43,055 nt of DNA from an uncultured Verrucomicrobia subdivision 3 bacterium (GTDB lineage: Bacteria > Verrucomicrobiota > Verrucomicrobiia > Limisphaerales > UBA11358): contig CAIXFY010000058.1 in assembly GCA_903918885.1 (NCBI GenBank), forward strand, positions 1 to 43,055, in the 5' to 3' direction. Every line of letters starts with the position of its first letter. The stretch's first letter is position 1. This document shows positions 38,086 through 43,055 of this stretch, in pieces. The notes under the pieces were generated by a model. That model searched no databases. It was not told where the DNA came from and saw only the letters and a list, made by a program, of their open reading frames with translations. A program made the position numbers and the translations under genes.

Positions 38086-39390
38086 TTACCGTCCCCAACG
38101 CCGCCGACCGGAATGTTCCTGCCGCGAATCGCCACCGTGCGACTGCGGACGCGGCTGCCCCGGACGCGATGATTGCCCCGAACGCTGCGGGCGACCTTGC
38201 TGGCGCGGCTGTGAAAAATGTCTTCCCTCCTCCGCCGGATTATAAGGCGGCACAGCGGCGGCATAATTAAATCCCTCCGCCTTCTTTCGCACGATGCCAC
38301 GCCCGATAAAACGTTCCAGCGCGCGCAGTTCGCCGTGGTCTTCATTCGTCACGAAACTAATTGCGTCACCGATTTGATTCGCGCGACCGGTGCGGCCGAT
38401 GCGGTGAATATAATCTTCGACGTGCATCGGGAAATCATAATTCACCACGTGCGAAATGCCGTCCACGTCAATACCCCGCGCCGCAATGTCCGTCGCCACC
38501 AGCACACGCACCGCACCGGATTTAAAATCCTTTAGCGCCTTCAGCCGCTGGTTCTGCGAACGGTTGGAATGCAGCGTGGCGCAGCGAATTCCTTTTTGCT
38601 CAAGCTGCCGTGCGACGCGATCCGCCGCGTGTTTCATGCGCGAGAAAACCAAAACCATTTCCATTTTCGGATCTTGCAATAAATGTTGCAGCAGTGCGGG
38701 CTTCAAGTGCTTTGGCACTTCATAGACGAACTGCGTGACGGTCTCCGCCGGATTCGCGCGGCGGCCAATTTGAACAATTTTCGGCGCGCGCTGGAATTCG
38801 TGCGTGAGCTGCTCAATCTCTTTCGAGAGTGTGGCGGAAAACATCAGCGTCTGTCGCACTTTCGGCAAGGCTTGGACGATTTTGCGGATGGAAGGTAGGA
38901 AGCCCATGTCCAGCATGCGGTCCGCTTCGTCGAGGACAAGAAATTTTAACTGCGAAAAATCCGCCGCGCGCTGCCCCATCAAATCCAGCAGCCGTCCCGG
39001 ACACGCGACTACGACATCCGTGCCCGAACGCAACGCGCGGATTTGAGGTTGTTCGCCGACACCGCCGAAAACCGTTGCGACCGTGAGCGGCAGATGCTTG
39101 GCGTAGGCCTTGATGTTTTCATCAATCTGCACGACGAGTTCGCGTGTTGGTGCGATGACAAGAACTTTGGTGCAACGCCGCGGATTTGGCGGCAGCGCCG
39201 CGAGTCGCGTCAGAATCGGCAACGTGAACGCCGCCGTCTTTCCCGTGCCCGTCTGCGCGATGCCGATGAGGTCATGGCCGGCGACAATCGGCGGGATGGC
39301 GGCACTCTGAATCGGCGTCGGCTCGGTGTAGCCGGCTTCCGAAACGGCGCGCAAAATCTTGGCGTCAAGGCCAAGCACTTGGAATGACAT
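38086..39390 (-). CDS. DEAD-box RNA helicase (RhlE-like)
   Basis: ATP-dependent RNA helicase of 434 residues. The Q motif 'YTEPTPIQSAAIPPI', 'AQTGTGKTAAF' (Walker A), 'PTRELV', 'VLDEADRMLDMGF', 'SATLS' and 'HRIGRTGRA' are all present and in order. The C-terminal ~60 residues are Gln/Arg/Gly/Ser-rich, a usual RNA-binding tail of RhlE-type proteins. Likely roles are ribosome assembly or cold adaptation. ATG 39390 gives the family opening 'MSFQVLGLDAKI'; the upstream extension is not conserved. An RRM protein, IF-1 and the small basic genes are near, suggesting a locus for RNA metabolism. Confidence 0.92.
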   Translation of the reverse strand: MSFQVLGLDAKILRAVSEAGYTEPTPIQSAAIPPIVAGHDLIGIAQTGTGKTAAFTLPILTRLAALPPNPRRCTKVLVIAPTRELVVQIDENIKAYAKHLPLTVATVFGGVGEQPQIRALRSGTDVVVACPGRLLDLMGQRAADFSQLKFLVLDEADRMLDMGFLPSIRKIVQALPKVRQTLMFSATLSKEIEQLTHEFQRAPKIVQIGRRANPAETVTQFVYEVPKHLKPALLQHLLQDPKMEMVLVFSRMKHAADRVARQLEQKGIRCATLHSNRSQNQRLKALKDFKSGAVRVLVATDIAARGIDVDGISHVVNYDFPMHVEDYIHRIGRTGRANQIGDAISFVTNEDHGELRALERFIGRGIVRKKAEGFNYAAAVPPYNPAEEGRHFSQPRQQGRPQRSGQSSRPGQPRPQSHGGDSRQEHSGRRRWGR

Positions 39391-39475
39391 AGCCGAGCAT
39401 GGTAACAGACATTGAAGCAATAGCACGCAATTAACTGGGTGGCGCGACGGTAGAAAATTCTCTAACTTCGCCGAG

Positions 39476-40210
39476 TTGAAATCCGCTTTGCCAGACCATT
39501 ACGCCACGCTCGGCCTCGACCGCCGGTGCACGCTCGCGCAAATCCGCGCCGCCTACCGCGTGCTGGCCAAACAGTTTCATCCCGACTTAAATCCGCATTC
39601 GCCCGCCGCCGTCGCACGCACGCAGGAACTGAATGCCGCCTACGAAACTTTAAGCGATCCTGATTTGCGCGCCGCCTACGACCGCGAACTCGACGTGCCG
39701 AAACAATCCTCCGCTCCCGCGCGCGCGGCAAAAATCCAGCGCAATGTTTCGCAAGATGTAAATTTGTCGCTGGAAGATTTTTTGCGCGGCACCAAACGCG
39801 AAGTTCGCATCCACGATCCCGCCAACCCTAACGGCGCAGAAGTTTACGAACTAATCGTGCCGCCGGAAACCGCGCCGGGCACGCGTTTCAAGATTCCGCG
39901 CGACGAATCTTTTGGCGGCTTCGTGCAATTGCGCGTGAAGGCGCAACCGAACTTCCGTTTCAAAACGCGCGGTTCCGATTTGCGCTGCGATTTGAAAATC
40001 AAAGCAGAGCGGGCTGCGCAAGGCGGCACGGAAATGGTGCGCGGGCTGACCGGCTCGATGGTGCGCGTGCCGATTCCCCGCGGTGTCGGCCGGAATGAAA
40101 TCGTCCGCATCGCGAACGAAGGTTTGCCAAAAGCGCGCGGTGGCCGCGGCGATTTGCTGGTGCGAATTACGTATCGCGTCGAAGTCCGCATCAGCCGCAG
40201 CGGGAAATAA
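39476..40210 (+). CDS. DnaJ/CbpA-like J-domain protein
   Basis: A 244-residue co-chaperone. The J domain (~8-72) starts 'DHYATLGLDRRCTLAQIRAA', has the HPD motif in 'KQFHPDLNP' and ends 'ETLSDPDLRAAYDREL'. There is no Gly/Phe or zinc-finger region; two C-terminal beta-sandwich domains follow ('VRIHDPANPNGAEVYELI', 'NRGVGRNEIVRI'-like). This is the CbpA-type layout. It would stimulate a DnaK-family chaperone. TTG at 39476 is used because it starts just before the J domain. It diverges from the DEAD-box gene (85-bp gap). Confidence 0.85.
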   Translation: MKSALPDHYATLGLDRRCTLAQIRAAYRVLAKQFHPDLNPHSPAAVARTQELNAAYETLSDPDLRAAYDRELDVPKQSSAPARAAKIQRNVSQDVNLSLEDFLRGTKREVRIHDPANPNGAEVYELIVPPETAPGTRFKIPRDESFGGFVQLRVKAQPNFRFKTRGSDLRCDLKIKAERAAQGGTEMVRGLTGSMVRVPIPRGVGRNEIVRIANEGLPKARGGRGDLLVRITYRVEVRISRSGK

Positions 40211-40250
40211 ATTCGCCTCGGTCATTTACAATCAGCCGGCCGCAGCGCAC

Positions 40251-40317
40251 GATGCCCTGCCTTCCGGAGAAAATTCCATGCCGCAGGCCAGTCAATCCGC
40301 AGAACCAAAATAAAGTT
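40251..40317 (+). promoter_or_regulatory. Leader motif before small basic gene 2
   Basis: GATGCC at 40251 and the core CGGAGAAAATTC...CCGCAG (40265-40286). The core is 18/22 identical to the leader at 37399-37420. CCTGC (40256-40260) and GCAGG (40283-40287) can pair. It ends at AGTTATGGG, as the other copy ends at AGTTATGGC. Confidence 0.6.
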
Positions 40318-40443
40318 ATGGGCGACAAATCCCCGAAAGCCACACAGAAAAAATCCGGCCAGAAAAACGCGAAAGCCACCAGCGCCAACCAAAAGAAAAG
40401 CGCTGCCGCCGCCGCGAAATCCGCCGCCGGCAAGAAAAAGTAA
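40318..40443 (+). CDS. Tiny Lys/Ala-rich basic protein 2 ('MGDKSPK' type)
   Basis: A 41-residue protein 'MGDKSPKATQKKSGQKNAKA' followed by TSANQKKSAAAAAKSAAGKKK (given here as two halves). The pattern of Lys, Ala, Ser, Gln and the 'MGDKSPK' start recall a widespread unnamed small protein of Verrucomicrobiota, Planctomycetota and Acidobacteriota. It is probably disordered and nucleic-acid binding; this is inference. It starts with ATG at 40318, with no clear ribosome-binding site. The same leader motif and hairpin type flank the small basic gene at 37448. Confidence 0.7.
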   Translation: MGDKSPKATQKKSGQKNAKATSANQKKSAAAAAKSAAGKKK

Positions 40444-40456
40444 CGCCTGCCGTTTG

Positions 40457-40495
40457 CTGTCGCTCCTGAATATAATTCAGGAGCGACAGATTTTT
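40457..40495 (+). terminator. Perfect 15-bp hairpin after small basic gene 2
   Basis: CTGTCGCTCCTGAAT and its exact complement (40475-40489) around an ATA loop, followed by ATTTTT. This is a good intrinsic terminator 13 bases after the stop. The outer arm CTGTCGCTCC matches CTGTCTCTCC of the hairpin at 37539 in 9 of 10 bases. Confidence 0.85.
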
Positions 40496-40552
40496 CCCTC
40501 AAAACTTCACGCGGCGATTGCGACGCTGCCGCCACTTCCCTAAAATCGCCGC

Positions 40553-41143
40553 ATGGAAAAGAATCGGCTCGAAGCGTTCAGCGACGGCGTCATCGCGATT
40601 ATCATCACCATCATGGTGCTGGAGCTGCACGTGCCCGAGCATGCCGACGGGCTGGCTGATTTGAAGCCGCTGATTCCCGTGCTGCTGAGCTATCTGTTGA
40701 GCTTCATCTACGTCGGGATTTACTGGAACAACCATCATCACATGTTCCAGTCCACGGAAAAAGTCACCGGCGGCATCTTGTGGGCGAACTTGCACCTGCT
40801 CTTCTGGCTCTCGCTGTTTCCGTTCACCACCGCGTGGGTCGGCGCGAATCACCTCGCGCCCGCGCCGACGGCGGTTTACGCCTTCGTCCTGATGATGGCC
40901 GGCGTGGCCTATTACATTTTGGAACATTCCATTATCCGGCAGCAGGGCAAAGATTCGTTACTCGCGCGCGCCATTGGCAATCGTTGGAAAGAAAATATTT
41001 CGCCGCTTTGCTATCTCGCGGCCATTCCGCTCGCGTTTGTGAGTCCGTATATTTCGCACGCGCTCTTCATCTTCGTCGCCATTCTCTGGCTGGTGCCGGA
41101 TAGTCGAATCGAACGCACGTTGAACGAACGCAAAAAAGAATAA
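40553..41143 (+). CDS. TMEM175/DUF1211-family membrane protein, putative K+ channel
   Basis: A 196-residue protein with six predicted membrane helices. The first carries the signature 'RLEAFSDGVIAIIITIMVLE' (FSDG), the filter-adjacent motif of TMEM175-type potassium channels; it continues 'SFIYVGIYWNNHHHMF'. The bacterial members form tetramers of such subunits. A role in potassium leak or membrane potential control is known for some relatives only. ATG 40553 gives the family start 'MEKNRLEAFSDG'. It is separated from the small basic gene by a terminator and runs convergent to the esterase gene. Confidence 0.85.
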   Translation: MEKNRLEAFSDGVIAIIITIMVLELHVPEHADGLADLKPLIPVLLSYLLSFIYVGIYWNNHHHMFQSTEKVTGGILWANLHLLFWLSLFPFTTAWVGANHLAPAPTAVYAFVLMMAGVAYYILEHSIIRQQGKDSLLARAIGNRWKENISPLCYLAAIPLAFVSPYISHALFIFVAILWLVPDSRIERTLNERKKE

Positions 41144-41159
41144 GCCTCCTAGCGCCCGG

Positions 41160-41954
41160 TTATTTTGCGGTTCCGCCCGGATGTTCCTTGAAGAATTTTA
41201 CAATCAGCGCTGGTGCCGACGTCGGCACTACATGGGCGCCCGGATGAATGAAAGTCACCACCGCCGCGCCGTTTTTTGACGGATACAACGTGCAGTCTTT
41301 GGCCCAAGGTTCACCGGTTGCGTCGCAGTTATTGATTTTCCGCAGCGACTCCATCATCAGCTTCTGCCAAGAAAATTTCACCAGCGAATCTTTCTCACCG
41401 GCGATGTGCAGGACGGGCTTCGGCGGCAACTGCATCGCGTATTTCGCCACGGCCGCACAGGGCGCGACGGCGGCAAACACCTCGTCACGCGTCAGCCAGA
41501 GCAAGTAGGTAAAACCGCCGCCATTGGAATGGCCCGTCGCGTAGATGCGTTTCGCATCCACGTTATAATCCTGTTTCAACCGCGCCAGCACGGCGTCAAA
41601 AAATTTTAAGTCGCGGTCGGCGTTATTGCCTGTCGCTGCCTGCCAACCGGGCAGTTTTCCCTGCGGATCGGTCAACTGCCCGACGGTTGGTAGTCCCTGC
41701 ATATAAACTACGATGGCTTCCGGCCATTCGCGCTCGATGTGAAAGCTGCGTTCCGCCTGACGGGCGTTACCGCCATGACCGTGAAAAACGAAGACGACCG
41801 GGGTGTGATTCGTTTTCGCCGCCGCCGGCACATACACCAGCGCCGTGCGCGCCACGCCGTCCACGGTAAAATTCAGCGTCTGCAAATTTTCTGCCGTGCG
41901 CGCCAGCGGTGCTGCCAACAGCAGCGTCATCAAGGTGCCGAGAAATTTATTCAT
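41160..41954 (-). CDS. Secreted alpha/beta-hydrolase, PHB-depolymerase-like esterase (LpqC type)
   Basis: A 264-residue exported enzyme. A signal peptide (MNKFLGTLMTLLLAAPLARTA, part: LGTLMTLLLAAPLA) is followed by 'TPVVFVFHGHGGNARQAERS' (oxyanion-hole region), the nucleophile motif 'YATGHSNGGGFTYLL' (G-H-S-N-G), the Asp near 'LHIAGEKDSLV' and the catalytic His near 'FIHPGAHVVP'. This is the order of feruloyl esterase/PHB-depolymerase-like (LpqC) proteins. It likely hydrolyses an ester of a plant or microbial polymer. It converges with the TMEM175-like gene. Confidence 0.88.
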   Translation of the reverse strand: MNKFLGTLMTLLLAAPLARTAENLQTLNFTVDGVARTALVYVPAAAKTNHTPVVFVFHGHGGNARQAERSFHIEREWPEAIVVYMQGLPTVGQLTDPQGKLPGWQAATGNNADRDLKFFDAVLARLKQDYNVDAKRIYATGHSNGGGFTYLLWLTRDEVFAAVAPCAAVAKYAMQLPPKPVLHIAGEKDSLVKFSWQKLMMESLRKINNCDATGEPWAKDCTLYPSKNGAAVVTFIHPGAHVVPTSAPALIVKFFKEHPGGTAK

Positions 41955-42032
41955 GCCATTTCAGACGTGCCGCCGACAAAAAATGTTACGACGCTTGAGT
42001 CGGTCATTGAAAGCAGGTTAAGCTCTCGGTTT

Positions 42033-42365
42033 ATGAGCAAACCTGCCTGCCCGATGTGCGAGATGACCGAAGTTTTGGAATTCCCCGACAAATGGGAATG
42101 TGTCACCTGCGGTCATGAATGGCCGCGCGAAGCTGCGCCCGAAGTGGCCGACGGTCCGCGCGTCGTAAAAGATGCCCACGGCAATGTCCTTGCCGATGGC
42201 GATTGCGTCATCCTCATCAAAGATTTGAAACTTGGCGGCACATCAGTGCTCAAAGGTGGTTCGAAATCCAAACCCATCCGTTTGGTGGACGGCGACCATG
42301 AAATCTCCTGCAAGGTGGACGGTATCGCTGTCGGTTTGAAGGCGTGTTTCGTCAAAAAGGCGTAA
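42033..42365 (+). CDS. phnA: PhnA/YjdM family zinc-ribbon protein
   Basis: A 110-residue protein with a zinc ribbon 'CPMCEMTEVLEFPDKWECVTC' pattern (C6-x2-C9 and C23-x2-C26, cited by positions) and then the C-terminal SH3-like beta domain 'KDAHGNVLADGDCVILIKDL', 'LKGGSKSKPIRLVDGDHEIS' and 'CKVDGIAVGLKACFVKK'. It was named in E. coli for alkylphosphonate use, but its role is unclear and no phosphonate genes are near. ATG 42033 is preferred; the frame extends far upstream without conserved sequence and overlaps the divergent esterase start. Confidence 0.9.
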   Translation: MSKPACPMCEMTEVLEFPDKWECVTCGHEWPREAAPEVADGPRVVKDAHGNVLADGDCVILIKDLKLGGTSVLKGGSKSKPIRLVDGDHEISCKVDGIAVGLKACFVKKA

Positions 42366-42428
42366 ACCGGGATTGAATTAAACGGCGTTTAACATTGCTA
42401 TGCCGTTGTCGCGCACTGAAGCTGGAGC

Positions 42429-42617
42429 ATGAGCAAAAGCCTCCAACAGCACAGCCACCACGAAATCAATAAGCAACTCTGCCTCGCGATGAAAAATAAT
42501 GGCCTCGACACCATCGAAGTCCTGATTACGCGCCGCGCGGGAAAATTTCGCTTCGCCTTTACCGGTTCTGCCGCACAAGTCGTGAAGGCAGAAGCGATTC
42601 TCGCGGCTTGGGGCTGA
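42429..42617 (+). CDS. Small unknown protein
   Basis: A 62-residue protein beginning ATG at 42429. 'INKQLCLAMKNNGLDTIEVL' and 'KFRFAFTGSAAQVVKAEAIL' suggest an alpha-beta fold, but it is too short for a firm call. It follows phnA on the same strand by 63 bases. The C-terminus is 'LAAWG'. There is no recognised family. Support is a full start-to-stop frame with residue composition like that of real proteins. Confidence 0.5.
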   Translation: MSKSLQQHSHHEINKQLCLAMKNNGLDTIEVLITRRAGKFRFAFTGSAAQVVKAEAILAAWG

Positions 42618-42649
42618 AATTTTTCACCGGCACTCCATTCGTAACGGAT

Positions 42650-42714
42650 CGACACGGATTCCACGAATTTTCACGGATTGAATCCGTGTTAATCAGTGCA
42701 ATCTGTGCCTGTGT
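42650..42714. repeat. Dispersed 'cacggatt' repeat
   Basis: The stretch 'cgacacggattccacgaat', then CACGGATTGAATCCGTG (42672-42688, a 17-base palindrome) and 'aatcagtgcaatctgtg' is of the kind of repeat often found between genes in many bacteria. It fills the gap between the small unknown gene and the DUF4256 gene. Confidence 0.5.
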
Positions 42715-43055
42715 TCAAACCCTCAGCGAACCCCGGAAACCGCGCCCGCTGTAGTAAGACTCCGCGCCGTTGTGACCGATGAAGACACGGTTGTAACGGC
42801 GATCCCCATAAATCGCGCCGCCGAGTTCGCGGATCTCCGGGGGCGTGCGCAGCCAGCTTGACGACTTCGTGTCGAACTCGCCCAGCTTTTGCAGTGCGAA
42901 ATATTCCTCCTCCGTCAACACCTCCACGCCCAGGTCCGCCGCCGCATCCAGGACGCAGTTTTTGGGTTTGTGTTCCTTGCGCGAATCCAACGCCGCGCGG
43001 TCGTAGCAAAAACTGACGCGGCCCTTGGGACTTTGCGCGGAACAATCCATGAAGA
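42715..43055 (-). CDS. DUF4256 protein (N-terminal part outside window)
   Basis: About 113 residues of the C-terminal part of a protein whose 5' end lies beyond the right edge; the frame is open at 43055. The visible part runs 'DCSAQSPKGRVSFCYDRAAL', 'LTEEEYFALQKLGEFDTKSS', 'SWLRTPPEIRELGGAIYGDR' and 'HNGAESYYSGRGFRGSLRV', all highly characteristic of DUF4256, which is about 180-190 residues in full. No function is established. The Met near 43050 is therefore not taken as the start. Confidence 0.88.
   Translation of the reverse strand, partial: FMDCSAQSPKGRVSFCYDRAALDSRKEHKPKNCVLDAAADLGVEVLTEEEYFALQKLGEFDTKSSSWLRTPPEIRELGGAIYGDRRYNRVFIGHNGAESYYSGRGFRGSLRV

Overview
The window looks like chromosomal DNA of a Verrucomicrobiota bacterium, most likely a Pedosphaera/Limisphaerales-type lineage. 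This is inferred from gene content and repeat style, not from a marker phylogeny. Pointers are the planctomycete/verrucomicrobial beta-helix protein with a C-terminal Fn3-like module at the left edge, an anti-sigma-like/DUF3106 pair, HpnH-HpnJ hopanoid radical SAM enzymes, a small 'MGDKSPK' basic protein, few clear Shine-Dalgarno sites, and many intergenic palindromes and heptamer repeats that also invade coding sequence. Almost everything is ordinary chromosome; there is no prophage, integron or CRISPR array.

Layout. 1-1.1 kb: end of a secreted protein, a decayed tRNA-fMet-like relic and an intact tRNA-Gly. 1.2-5.2 kb: pyrC, then on the minus strand scpA-scpB (condensin partners). A YgiT/DUF4258 toxin-antitoxin-like pair sits between scpA and scpB, flanked by two 74-bp copies of the scpB start. 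5.3-7.8 kb: winged-helix-like protein, EamA transporter, thioredoxin-like ferredoxin (with a 3' remnant of a second copy), FHA protein. 7.8-14.5 kb: minus-strand heme operon, class III cyclase-hemE-hemN-hemG-hemH, with mostly overlapping genes. 14.6-18.9 kb: anti-sigma-like protein, DUF3106, lgt, miaA, a secreted unknown. 18.9-24.5 kb: topoisomerase IV subunit B, a coiled-coil protein, and a perR-like regulator with sufB and sufC behind a perfect PerR-type box.

24.5-30.5 kb is the accessory part: a small unknown protein, about 1 kb of stacked palindromes and a 21-bp-phased repeat, then an SPFH/GYF_2 protein, a TFIIB-type zinc-ribbon membrane protein, a Sel1-repeat protein and a P-loop-like protein. 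The last three are visibly more AT-rich than their surroundings. 30.5-35.1 kb: phospholipid methyltransferase-like protein, TPR protein, small lipoprotein, HpnH and HpnJ. 35.1-43 kb: GGQ release-factor-like protein, cupin, VOC protein, IF-1, RRM protein, DEAD-box helicase, DnaJ-like protein, TMEM175-like channel, esterase, PhnA and the end of a DUF4256 protein.

The best candidates for something undescribed are (i) two look-alike mini-cassettes at 37.4-37.6 and 40.25-40.5 kb, each a shared 5' leader motif, a tiny Lys/Ala-rich ORF and a perfect hairpin with matching arm ends, and (ii) the toxin-antitoxin-like insertion that duplicated the start of scpB. Secondary ones are palindromic or heptameric repeats translated in frame within miaA and pyrC, and the 21-bp-phased array.
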